From: JBFHFS01 sp041583495
GTDB taxonomy: Bacteria > Bacteroidota > Bacteroidia > Bacteroidales > Marinilabiliaceae
DNA length: 64,000 bases
Reading direction: 5' to 3'
Assembly (NCBI GenBank): GCA_041583495.1
Contig: JBFHFS010000006.1
Coordinates: forward strand, 1-64,000
Below the pieces are notes generated by a model. It worked only from the letters and a program-made list of their open reading frames with translations, did not search any database and was not told the origin of the DNA. The translations under genes were made by a program, and so were the position numbers. Position 1 is the stretch's first letter, and each line of letters begins with the position of its first letter. Below are positions 1-8,246 of this stretch, in pieces.

Positions 1-372
1 AAAGTAAGCAAAAAATCACCGCTGCTGTGAAATGGCTAAATTTTGAGGCCTGTTGCTAAAAACAAAGAACTCGTCCTGCCGTCCTCAGACAGCTTTGTTT
101 TCTTTACGCACCACCCCTCACAATTCTTAACGCCCTTTCCCAGAGGCGGGTCCCCTCATAAATTTGAATGAAAGTTTAGCCAAATCGCAACTTGCATATT
201 GCAAATCTGATGTCGCAAATCCTCTCTTCTCTTCTCTTCTCTCTTCAGTCTTCTCTTTTTCACCCTTTCTCCCCTTTTCGTTTTTCCCTCTTCTTTCCTT
301 TTTTCTTTAGCCTTGTCTCCTTTAACTTTGATTCTCTTTTTCCTCTTTTTATCGGATTTGGGATTGGAGTTG
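1..372. other. Gene-free left edge
   Basis: I see no credible gene here. Bases 1 to about 130 have the look of a dispersed intergenic element: read on the minus strand they give a broken, low-quality peptide that stops repeatedly. The stretch from about 221 is a pyrimidine tract, listed separately. The region lies downstream of the hemD-like gene on the minus strand, so it would hold its 3' untranslated region. I see no clear hairpin terminator. Confidence 0.5.
221..350. repeat. Pyrimidine-rich low-complexity tract
   Basis: The plus strand is almost entirely C and T over about 130 bases, starting with an uninterrupted run of 26 pyrimidines at 221-246 built from CTCTT-like units. It starts just past the 3' end of the minus-strand hemD-like gene, so a read-through transcript would be purine-rich. 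Open frames across it give lysine/arginine-rich or serine/phenylalanine-rich peptides, as expected from base composition alone. Confidence 0.7.
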
Positions 373-1239
373 CTACTTGTTATGAAAGAAGGACTCAATT
401 TCTTTAGCGAAGCCCTGAAAAGAATTGAAGTCGGATGCCACAATTTCAATCTTTAAGCCCATTTTTTGTGCATTGGCAGAGGTGTAAGGACCAAAGCAGG
501 CAAAGATCTGGGAAGGAGGGAGGGGTTTGTCCTGCGTGAAGTGAAGGAAGGCTTCTACCTCGGCCGAACTGGTAAAGGCAATGACATCATATTCTCCCGA
601 GCAAATAGACCTCAGCCATTCATTGGCGTGGTCGATACCTGCCGGTTGGGTGGTGTATGCATGAATTCGTTGAACAATCATTCCAATTATCCTCAGCTGA
701 GTGATGAAATCGGGAACAATATTGGGTTCCGAAAGGCCTTCAACCTTCGGGGCCAATACGGCAATTTTTTGTCCGGAGATGCCTTCGAGAAGTTGGAGGG
801 TCTCAACAATGCCTGACGGGCTTGGTTCGGCGGGTGTAATTGAAGGGCAGATGCCGAGGCGGTTTTCCAGGTATTCTGCATCTGAACCTATGGCGCAAAA
901 GTGAATGTTTTTTAGGGTCTGCTCCTGAATGTTAAGTCTTTCTTTGCACTGGGCAAAAGCCTGAATGGCTTTTCTGCTCGAAAAGGCGATCCAGTTGTAT
1001 TGCTCAGGGTTTTTAAGAAGGGTTTCAAGTGGGACATTCTCTTCGGGGATGGTGGTCTCTACCATTGGAAGGGAAAAGGGGGTTGCACCGGTTTCTTTAA
1101 GGGCTTGCTGCAACCGCAGGGCATACCCATTGGGGGTGGTGAATAGAATTTTTTTCCCTTTAAGAGGCGGCTGTCTGCAATCCGAAAGGATTAGGAGCAG
1201 AAACAGACTGGTGGATGCCAGGAGTCGAATTGAAGACAT
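373..1239 (-). CDS. Uroporphyrinogen-III synthase (HemD) family protein with a hydrophobic N-terminus
   Basis: 288 residues. From about residue 28 the protein follows the HemD fold: an opening KGKKILFTTPNG strand, a WIAFSSRKAI segment near the first domain end, and a second-domain DVIAFTSSAEVEAF segment, which is the typical two-lobed arrangement. HemD cyclises hydroxymethylbilane to uroporphyrinogen III in the cytoplasm. Residues 4-19 are strongly hydrophobic and end in LSDC (Cys21), which looks like a weak lipoprotein signal, although Asp at -1 is not canonical. No ATG, GTG or TTG lies in frame between this ATG and the HemD domain, so the hydrophobic segment is probably translated. It starts 25 bases after the DUF5686 gene, probably in one operon. 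It could be a true HemD with an odd N-terminus or an envelope paralogue; low sequence conservation in HemD makes this hard to settle. Confidence 0.72.
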   Translation of the reverse strand: MSSIRLLASTSLFLLLILSDCRQPPLKGKKILFTTPNGYALRLQQALKETGATPFSLPMVETTIPEENVPLETLLKNPEQYNWIAFSSRKAIQAFAQCKERLNIQEQTLKNIHFCAIGSDAEYLENRLGICPSITPAEPSPSGIVETLQLLEGISGQKIAVLAPKVEGLSEPNIVPDFITQLRIIGMIVQRIHAYTTQPAGIDHANEWLRSICSGEYDVIAFTSSAEVEAFLHFTQDKPLPPSQIFACFGPYTSANAQKMGLKIEIVASDFNSFQGFAKEIESFFHNK

Positions 1240-1264
1240 GTTTCTTTGTGTTTTTCTAATTCTC

Positions 1265-3745
1265 TCAAAGAGAAAACTCTAACCCCAGCCTGAAGCTAAA
1301 GTTATCTATTGTTTTATCCTTTTGATAAGGCCCATATCTGTAATGAACGGCGAATCCGTATTTGATAAACAAAGAACTTAGAAGATTTGAAAAATAAACG
1401 CCTGATTCGTAAAATCCCTTATTGAAGGTTTTTATGGATGCTTTTTTTGAGGCATCAGACAGGTTCCCCCATCCGGCATTGGTTGTAAGGATGACATTAG
1501 GTTTGAAGCTGCCTGGTTTATTTAGGCGCAGGGGTATTTGGTGTCGGAAAAAAGCCAGGGAAAAGGCGTCGGCGGCAAATTCGTTGGGGGCCATGGTGGC
1601 AAACATAAATGGGACCTCAATGGAGAAGGGGAGGAAGGTTCCGAAATAGCTGTATAACTGGTCGTTGGGGACGCTGCCCTTGATCGTTCCGGCAGTGAGC
1701 CTGAGGGTGGTTTTGCTGGAGGGGGTGAGGCTTATGATTTGTTCTACCTGGCCTTCATATTTTTGAAAATTATTATTTCCGGTGGTATGGTCGTGGTGAC
1801 CAAGGGCGAAGTTAAACCAAACCGTGGGAGTATTGGTTTCTTCTGTCATCCATCCAAAAACAGTTTTTTTGAGGTTTTCATTATGATTCCAGCGTAAATT
1901 TATGCCACCCTGATCCAAAGAATAAGGTAAATCAATGGCTCCACCTTCTATGAAGAACGGGTAGCTGACAACCGGGGTTCTTTGAGTGGTGTTGAAAAAA
2001 ACACGGGCCCTTAAGTATTTAAACAGGCGCGCATGAAAGTCTGCGTCCCAAACTTCAATCCTATCCATTGTGGAAGCCGTAAGCGTCTTGAATAGGTTAG
2101 AAATGTCCTTTTTGGGACCTTCCAGAAAGGTGAATTTTCCTGTGGTCGAAAGGTCCTTCTTATAACTAAGCGACAGGCGGGTTTCCTGATTCTCGTTCAG
2201 AGTCCATTTAAGCCCTCCGCCGTAGTTGTTGGAGTATTGTTTTAGCGAATGGGTCAAGAAACCACCAATGGAGAGATCTTTGAATACTTGCTCGTTGGTA
2301 TAGAGTCCCATGCCTAGTTTAACCCCCTCGAAATTGGTGTAACCTATCAGGCGTTTTAGTTCCACTAAAAATGGGCCTGCAGGTGCATAACCCTTCAATA
2401 AATACTTTTGCAGATTCATGAGTTTGTCCAATCGGTGCTGTTGCCCAATACTGTCGATGAACTGATAAGTGGCCGAATCCTTGGCTGATAAAGGTTGATA
2501 CCGGAATTCTCGAAGAGGCGTTTGATCTTGCCCCGATTGGTCTTCAAATGTGATGGCCGTGAAGTCTTTTGGATCCAGATCAGGGTTAAGGTTGACGGCC
2601 GAAACCATACTTTTGGCGGTGGCAATTAGTGGGAAAGGGAGCGATTGATTGGCGCTCAGTGCGTTGAATGAAAGGGTGCTTTCCAACTGGGAGGGAAACC
2701 ATTGTTGCCCCTCCAGTTTTGCATAGTTTTGATTGATTTGCACCTCCATGGGGGTATTGCCCGAAGGAGTGGTAGCACTTATGTTTTTTAGAGCCAGGGA
2801 AGCCGCATCGATATGCAAAAATCCTGAGAGTCCTTTTACCTTCGAATCTTTACGGGGGGTGAAGGTCAGGTGGTAAACTGTATCTTGCCGGTCGATGATG
2901 GTGTCCTGGAGCAGGAAAATATATTTCTCCAGGGCGGTGGCAGAGACCGGGTTGAGGTAGGATTCATTTAAAAGGTTGATTTTTTCGCTATAAAAGGTAA
3001 AGGGTTGTATCTGCGATGGCAGGATGGAAAGTCCGGTGTTCTGAAATCCGCTTACCCGTCCCGATATGATTCGTTCATAGTCTTTGTCGGGGGCCATGTG
3101 GCGCTTTTCCGAAACCGATTCGATCAGCATTAAATCTCTCTCGTTTGAGAATTGATTGAGTTTTTGACTGAGTGAATCTGATCTTTCTGTTAAGGGATGA
3201 TCGGTGTCTAACCGAAACACCATTTTATGGTACACCATGCAGGTGTAATTGGCCGATTTTTGAGGGTTGTTTCGGGGGGCGGCATCCACAACCCTTTGCA
3301 TGAGGGTTAGGGCCGGATTTTCACCGGGGTATACATCGACCTGCTGTAATGCGATGGTTCTCCTGGTGAGTTTAATAAAAGGGTCCTGGTGGAGGCTGGC
3401 TATGGATACTTTGGTAGGGAAATATCCAAGACAGCTTATGGTTAGGGAATCCTGGTTGGGCTGAGCAGGAAGGATAAAGGTCCCATCGATATTGGAGATG
3501 ATTCCGGTTTGGGTGTTTCCCAGCCGAAGGGTGGCAAAAGCGATGGGGCCCCCTGTTTCCTTATCGATAAGAGCTCCGGTAATCTGGCTGTTTCCCTGGG
3601 TCGAAAGCAGGGCCAAACAAAAAACAAGGAACAGCTTGGCAGGAAAAGAGACGGGATTATGCCCTGAATTTCCGGCGCTTCCCGGGAACTTTAGCCTGCT
3701 TAACCTCCTCATAAACAGATTTCGTTGCTTTGTTTGGTCCCCCAT
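1265..3745 (-). CDS. DUF5686 / carboxypeptidase-like regulatory domain outer-membrane protein
   Basis: 826 residues. A signal-like hydrophobic stretch lies at about 33-50, ending near NSQ. It is followed by a carboxypeptidase-D regulatory-like beta-sandwich (GALIDKETGGPIAFATL to about residue 130), the domain that opens many Bacteroidota outer-membrane proteins. The remainder matches the DUF5686 layout: a periplasmic lipid-binding-like section and a C-terminal series of amphipathic beta strands ending in LGLEFSL with a terminal Leu/Phe, suggesting a beta-barrel. Function is unknown for the family. The long charged stretch before the hydrophobic segment suggests the start could be Met12 rather than Met1. 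It begins 4 bases after the rluB stop, so the two are co-transcribed. Confidence 0.8.
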   Translation of the reverse strand: MGDQTKQRNLFMRRLSRLKFPGSAGNSGHNPVSFPAKLFLVFCLALLSTQGNSQITGALIDKETGGPIAFATLRLGNTQTGIISNIDGTFILPAQPNQDSLTISCLGYFPTKVSIASLHQDPFIKLTRRTIALQQVDVYPGENPALTLMQRVVDAAPRNNPQKSANYTCMVYHKMVFRLDTDHPLTERSDSLSQKLNQFSNERDLMLIESVSEKRHMAPDKDYERIISGRVSGFQNTGLSILPSQIQPFTFYSEKINLLNESYLNPVSATALEKYIFLLQDTIIDRQDTVYHLTFTPRKDSKVKGLSGFLHIDAASLALKNISATTPSGNTPMEVQINQNYAKLEGQQWFPSQLESTLSFNALSANQSLPFPLIATAKSMVSAVNLNPDLDPKDFTAITFEDQSGQDQTPLREFRYQPLSAKDSATYQFIDSIGQQHRLDKLMNLQKYLLKGYAPAGPFLVELKRLIGYTNFEGVKLGMGLYTNEQVFKDLSIGGFLTHSLKQYSNNYGGGLKWTLNENQETRLSLSYKKDLSTTGKFTFLEGPKKDISNLFKTLTASTMDRIEVWDADFHARLFKYLRARVFFNTTQRTPVVSYPFFIEGGAIDLPYSLDQGGINLRWNHNENLKKTVFGWMTEETNTPTVWFNFALGHHDHTTGNNNFQKYEGQVEQIISLTPSSKTTLRLTAGTIKGSVPNDQLYSYFGTFLPFSIEVPFMFATMAPNEFAADAFSLAFFRHQIPLRLNKPGSFKPNVILTTNAGWGNLSDASKKASIKTFNKGFYESGVYFSNLLSSLFIKYGFAVHYRYGPYQKDKTIDNFSFRLGLEFSL

Positions 3746-3749
3746 TCTT

Positions 3750-4607
3750 TTATTTAAGTAAACCAGCCTTTAACCGGGTCACTTCTGATTCTTCCAGGAA
3801 GCGCCATTTGCCCCGGGGCAGTCTTTTTTTTGTGAGGCCTGAAAAATATACCCGATCCAATTTTTCCACCTGATACCCAAGGTGCTCGAACATACGTCTG
3901 ACCACCCGATTGCGGCCGGAATGAATCTCTATCCCAATTTGGCTGGCATCGCTCATTTCAACAAAATTGAGGGCATCGGGTTTAATAAACCCATCTTCCA
4001 AATCAATACCTGATTTTAATGTTTCATAATGCTCGGGAGTCAACGGTTTATCCAAAAAAACATGATATATTTTTTTAACCTTGAAACTGGGATGGGTTAA
4101 TTTTTTTGACAAATCACCGTCGTTGGTGAAGAGTAACACGCCGGTGGTGTTTCTGTCCAGGCGGCCCACAGGGTAAACCCGCTGGGGACAGGCATTTTTT
4201 ATGATGTCCATCACGGTGGTTCTGCCTTCGGGATCTTTGGCGGTGGTTACCGCATCCTTGGGCTTGTTAAGCAACAGGTATACCTTTTTCTCAGGGGCCA
4301 GGCGTGTATTGTTGTATTCAACGCGATCTTCCAGTTTTACAATGGTTCCCAGTTCGGTAACCACTTTACCGTTTATTTTTATGAGACCCTTTTTTATCAA
4401 CTCATCTGCCTCGCGGCGGCTGCAAACTCCTGAATTAGCAATGTATTTATTTAGCCGCAGTGTGGTGGGGGCTGAGGGTTGCGCTGCGTCGGGTTTCCGA
4501 TAGGCTCTTTTTTTCCCCTGGCGGGATTCATCTTCCCTAAATTGTTCATTCTTGCTTCTTCGGGCGGTCGTTTTGAATTGTCTGGGGATTTTCTCCTTTT
4601 TTGCCAT
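3750..4607 (-). CDS. rluB: RsuA/RluB-family rRNA pseudouridine synthase
   Basis: 285 residues. A basic, disordered N-terminal tail (1-47) precedes an S4 RNA-binding domain (about 50-97, LRLNKYIANSGVCSRREAD). The catalytic domain carries GRLDRNTTG at 148-156, where Asp151 is the expected nucleophile. The RsuA/RluB/RluE/RluF family isomerises single uridines in rRNA; RluB acts on 23S U2605 in E. coli. The specificity here is inferred from the S4 domain and overall form, not proven. It is the first gene of a minus-strand operon with DUF5686 and the hemD-like gene. Confidence 0.87.
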   Translation of the reverse strand: MAKKEKIPRQFKTTARRSKNEQFREDESRQGKKRAYRKPDAAQPSAPTTLRLNKYIANSGVCSRREADELIKKGLIKINGKVVTELGTIVKLEDRVEYNNTRLAPEKKVYLLLNKPKDAVTTAKDPEGRTTVMDIIKNACPQRVYPVGRLDRNTTGVLLFTNDGDLSKKLTHPSFKVKKIYHVFLDKPLTPEHYETLKSGIDLEDGFIKPDALNFVEMSDASQIGIEIHSGRNRVVRRMFEHLGYQVEKLDRVYFSGLTKKRLPRGKWRFLEESEVTRLKAGLLK

Positions 4608-5112
4608 CTCTAATTGATTATGTTTTTGGGACCGGTTTATCGCTCTTTGTTTTATTTAAAGTCTTCACCGAATTGGATTTATACCGATTGTTGCAAAGTT
4701 GATAAAAAAGAAAGGATTATTAATGGTCATTGTTCATCTTTTATGTTTCTGTATTAAATATACTCATGGTTTGGCCCCTGGTTTTTATTAAAAGGAAGAA
4801 AAGATACGTGTGCGGAGGCTCTTTTGATTTATATGGCACCCCGAATAAAAAGATATCTCCATTGTGACTTTTCAGGATAAGAGGTCGGGCCGGGTCCTTG
4901 CGAAGCATTGGTTTAATCGAATAATTAAAACTCAATTGTTATTTATTTTATGAAGAGCGTTACACGATACATCGTAATTCATATATCCAAAGTGTTTTTG
5001 TTGCAAAAAACTATATTATTGGGCACTTTTGTTAACTCTATTCAGAATTTAGCAGGTAAAATATTTCAAAGGATACGATTTAAATAGTGATTAAAATAAA
5101 AAGATAAAAATT
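4608..5112. other. Divergent intergenic region between rluB and glmM
   Basis: 505 AT-rich bases between two divergent genes. It must hold the promoters of both rluB (minus) and glmM (plus), but I do not see a clean TTG/TAnnTTTG pair for either. A 64-codon minus-strand frame at 4741-4935 has no recognisable features and is not called. No RNA gene is visible. Confidence 0.5.
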
Positions 5113-6495
5113 ATGACACTGATAAAATCCATCTCCGGCATTCGGGGAACCATTGGGGGTAAGCCGGCTGAAGGCTTAAGTCCTATCGACGTTGTCCGTT
5201 TTACTTCGGCTTATGGTATGTGGCTGCGCAGCCAAACTTCGCGTTCAAAACCGGTCGTGGTGGTTGGGCGTGATGCCCGGATTTCCGGCCCTATGGTTAC
5301 CAATCTGGTGGTTGGAACCCTTCAGGGGCTTGGGATAGATGTGATCCATCTGGGATTGGCCACTACTCCGACCACGGAAATTGCCGTGGTGGGGGAAAAC
5401 GCCGATGGGGGGATTATTCTTACTGCCAGTCATAATCCCAAACAATGGAATGCCTTGAAATTATTGAATGCAGAGGGGGAGTTCTTAACGGCGGCTGAGG
5501 GGGCAACCATTTTGGAAATAGCCGAGAATGAGTCGTTTATCTATGCCGAAGTGGATGACCTTGGCGTTGTAACCGAAAAGAACGATTATACTCAACGGCA
5601 TATCCAGGAGGTTTTGGCGCTCGATCTGGTTGATGTTGATGCCATCCGGAAGGCTGGTTTTAGGGTGGCCATCGACTGTGTAAACTCTGTGGGTGGACTG
5701 GCTCTGCCTCCATTGCTTGAGGCTCTGGGCGTTTCCGAAGTGATTAAGCTCTATTGCGATCCTTCCGGAGAGTTCCCTCATAATCCCGAACCTCTACCAG
5801 AACATCTTACCGAAATTTCGGATCTGATGCGCAGCGGCAAAGCCGATGTCGGCTTCGTTGTAGACCCCGATGTAGACCGCCTGGCCATTATAAATGAGGA
5901 CGGAACCATGTTTGGGGAGGAGTATACCTTAGTGGCAGTGGCCGATTATGTGTTGTCTCAAACATCCGGCAATACGGTTTCTAATCTGAGCTCAACCAGG
6001 GCCTTAGGTGATGTGACCAGGAGTTACGGTGCTACTTACAGCGCCTCCGCTGTGGGGGAAGTAAATGTGGTGGCGGCTATGAAGCAGACCCAGGCAGTAA
6101 TTGGAGGGGAAGGAAATGGCGGAGTCATCTATCCGGCCAGTCATTATGGACGGGATGCCCTGGTCGGGATCGCTCTCTTCTTAACTCATCTGGCCAGGAA
6201 GAAAAAGAAACCCTCTGAACTGAGGCGGGAATACCCGGCTTATTTTATGTCGAAAAACAAGCTGGAACTTAAGCCGGGAACCGATGTGGAAGCCCTTTTC
6301 GAAAAAGTTAAGGCACATTATAAAGCTTTTAAAATAACCGATGTGGATGGGGTGAAAATTGATTTTGCCGATTCCTGGGTGCATTTGCGTAAATCGAATA
6401 CGGAACCCATTGTGCGAATCTATTCTGAAGCTCAAACCGCAGAACAGGCTCAAACGTTAGCTCATTCAATGATCGAAACCCTTAGCACGCTGTAG
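5113..6495 (+). CDS. glmM: Phosphoglucosamine mutase
   Basis: 460 residues, the usual length of the alpha-D-phosphohexomutase family. It shows the four expected signatures: the phosphoserine loop TASHNP (Ser106), the metal-binding loop DPDVDR (Asp251, 253, 255), the sugar-binding GGEGNGG loop, and the C-terminal phosphate-binding SNTEPIVRIY near residue 430. GlmM converts glucosamine-6-phosphate to glucosamine-1-phosphate for UDP-GlcNAc, peptidoglycan and lipid A synthesis. Bacteroidota proteins of this form are usually annotated GlmM, though a phosphomannomutase role cannot be excluded from sequence. It is monocistronic, with its own downstream hairpin. Confidence 0.88.
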   Translation: MTLIKSISGIRGTIGGKPAEGLSPIDVVRFTSAYGMWLRSQTSRSKPVVVVGRDARISGPMVTNLVVGTLQGLGIDVIHLGLATTPTTEIAVVGENADGGIILTASHNPKQWNALKLLNAEGEFLTAAEGATILEIAENESFIYAEVDDLGVVTEKNDYTQRHIQEVLALDLVDVDAIRKAGFRVAIDCVNSVGGLALPPLLEALGVSEVIKLYCDPSGEFPHNPEPLPEHLTEISDLMRSGKADVGFVVDPDVDRLAIINEDGTMFGEEYTLVAVADYVLSQTSGNTVSNLSSTRALGDVTRSYGATYSASAVGEVNVVAAMKQTQAVIGGEGNGGVIYPASHYGRDALVGIALFLTHLARKKKKPSELRREYPAYFMSKNKLELKPGTDVEALFEKVKAHYKAFKITDVDGVKIDFADSWVHLRKSNTEPIVRIYSEAQTAEQAQTLAHSMIETLSTL

Positions 6496-6825
6496 AACCA
6501 TGTTATTGATGGCCTACTAAGCGAAGTTATTCTCAAATCCGGAGAACTTGCCTTCAGGCACCTTCTCCGGATTACTTTCCCCGAAGGCAACCTGTGCAAG
6601 GGTGTTAGAAGTGTTTATAAGATAGTTCAATATTGGATCCATCTTATAATAAGCAATGCCTCTTCACGAGGGGTTTACCTCTAATCTCTTTTTTTCTTGT
6701 CTTGCCTCTTAAACTAAATCCATCTTCTTTTGTCTTAGATAGAGTAATGAAAATTTCTTTTTCCCATTGGTTTGGGAATGGTTTTTCAGAATGAATCCCA
6801 TATTTTTTTATATTTATTGACTAAC
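6496..6825. other. Intergenic region after glmM, leader of the export operon
   Basis: 330 bases. The first part holds the glmM hairpin (6536-6573). The rest is the leader of the HlyD/permease/TolC operon, rich in T and with no clear -33/-7 pair that I can defend. No small gene is seen. Confidence 0.5.
6536..6573 (+). terminator. Hairpin downstream of glmM
   Basis: A perfect 11-base inverted repeat (AATCCGGAGAA at 6536-6546 and TTCTCCGGATT at 6563-6573) around a 16-base loop, which itself contains GCCTTCAGGC. Only a short T-rich stretch follows (ACTTTCC), so it may be a weak terminator or a transcript-end stabiliser. Confidence 0.55.
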
Positions 6826-8244
6826 ATGAAGAAAATTCTTAAGCCGGTCTATTATATCCCGGCTATTATTCTCGTTATTTTGCTGATAGTTTGGTCGTTG
6901 GGGCGTACCGTTGTGTCTGATGGTGTGATGTTAATGGTGCCGGTTCAAAAGGGGCCCTTTGAGGCAAAGGTATATTCCACCGGACAGTTACAGGCCGAAA
7001 ATGCGACCTCCATTGATGTTCCAATGGCCTTGTCGAGTCGAAGTCTGGGCATTTACGAGATAACTGTCACCGACATCATTGATGAAGGTACAGTGGTCGA
7101 TTCGGGCGACTTTGTGGCATCGCTCGATCACAGTGCCGTTGAGGAGCTGATGACCCAGGCTCGTGAAGACCTGGAAAAAGCACTTGAGAATTTTGAGGAT
7201 GCCAAAATTGATACCAACATTAATATGAGTAACCTGCGCGATGGATTGTTGAATGCCCGGGTTACCGTTGAGGAGAAAAAACTGGTTCTCGAGCAGTCTA
7301 TATACGAATCCCCGGCCGTTAAAAGGCAGGCCCAACTGGATCTGGAAAGGGGTGAAAGGGATTTAGAGCAGGCGTTACGAAACTACGATCTCAAACAGCA
7401 ACAGGCCAGATACGATGTGAGCCGTGCCTGGGAAGAGGTGGCTAAACAGCAGGGGCGTTTGAATGACATCGATGTGCTTTTTGGTACTCTCGAAGTAAAA
7501 GCACCTAAGCCGGGAATGGTCATCTACAGCTACGACCGCTTTGGAAATAAAATTAGCGCCGGCTCTACGGTGAGTCGTTGGTCGCCGCGGATTGCAGAGC
7601 TTCCCGACTTAACCACCATGATTTCAAAAACCTATATCAACGAAATTGATATATCCCGTGTTAAGCCCGGGCAGTCGGTATTGATAGGGGTGGACGCCTT
7701 TCCCGAAAAGTCGTTAACCGGAAGAGTCCTTTCGGTGGCCAACATCGGTCAGGTGCTGCCAAATGGGGATACTAAAGTTTTTGAAGTGGTAATCAAGGTG
7801 TTTGGCACCGACGAGGAATTAAGGCCTGCGATGACTACCAGTAATGAAATCACCACCGACTCTTTTGAGGATGTGGTTTTTATCCCCCTGGAAGCGGTTT
7901 TTAAAAACGATACGGCCAAATTTGTTTATACCCGGAATGGAAAATGGGTTAAACAAATCGTGAGTCTTGGAGCAGAAAACTCAAATTATGTTGTGGTAAG
8001 GAAAGGACTCGAGCCGGGGCAGGAGGTAGCCCTCACGTTGCCCGACAATGCAGCCGATCTATCGTTCGAGGGGCTGGATATTTATCGGGAACTTCAGGAG
8101 GAAGCCGAAAAAGCTCGTTTGGAAAGTGAATCCAAGGCAGAGGAACCCCAGAAAGAACAGATAAACGAACCCAAAAAGCCTCAGGAAAGAGGGGCTGAGG
8201 GCAGACGAAACCGGGGAAATCAACCAGAAGGAGGGAGGAGATAG
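6826..8244 (+). CDS. HlyD/RND-type periplasmic adaptor subunit (first copy)
   Basis: 473 residues from the ATG at 6826; an upstream in-frame ATG at 6772 would add 18 residues unlike a signal, so I prefer the MKKILKPVYY start. One membrane anchor (about 6-26), a lipoyl-like half domain, a long coiled-coil hairpin (roughly 105-220, rich in E, K, Q and L), the second lipoyl half (VKAPKPGMVIYSYDRFG), a beta-barrel and a C-terminal membrane-proximal domain. It ends in a charged E/K/P/R-rich tail of about 50 residues. Such adaptors bridge an inner-membrane transporter and TolC. The stop is 2 bases from the permease start. It is clearly paralogous to the adaptor at 11265. Confidence 0.85.
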   Translation: MKKILKPVYYIPAIILVILLIVWSLGRTVVSDGVMLMVPVQKGPFEAKVYSTGQLQAENATSIDVPMALSSRSLGIYEITVTDIIDEGTVVDSGDFVASLDHSAVEELMTQAREDLEKALENFEDAKIDTNINMSNLRDGLLNARVTVEEKKLVLEQSIYESPAVKRQAQLDLERGERDLEQALRNYDLKQQQARYDVSRAWEEVAKQQGRLNDIDVLFGTLEVKAPKPGMVIYSYDRFGNKISAGSTVSRWSPRIAELPDLTTMISKTYINEIDISRVKPGQSVLIGVDAFPEKSLTGRVLSVANIGQVLPNGDTKVFEVVIKVFGTDEELRPAMTTSNEITTDSFEDVVFIPLEAVFKNDTAKFVYTRNGKWVKQIVSLGAENSNYVVVRKGLEPGQEVALTLPDNAADLSFEGLDIYRELQEEAEKARLESESKAEEPQKEQINEPKKPQERGAEGRRNRGNQPEGGRR

Positions 8245-8246
8245 CG

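Noticed and set aside
156..449. Minus-strand frame encoding a lysine/arginine-rich peptide of 97 residues
   Set aside because: It is the direct translation of the purine-rich strand of the low-complexity tract and overlaps the end of the hemD-like gene; it has no coding character.
4741..4935. 64-codon minus-strand frame between rluB and glmM
   Set aside because: No signal, motif or family likeness; it sits in the promoter region of two divergent genes.
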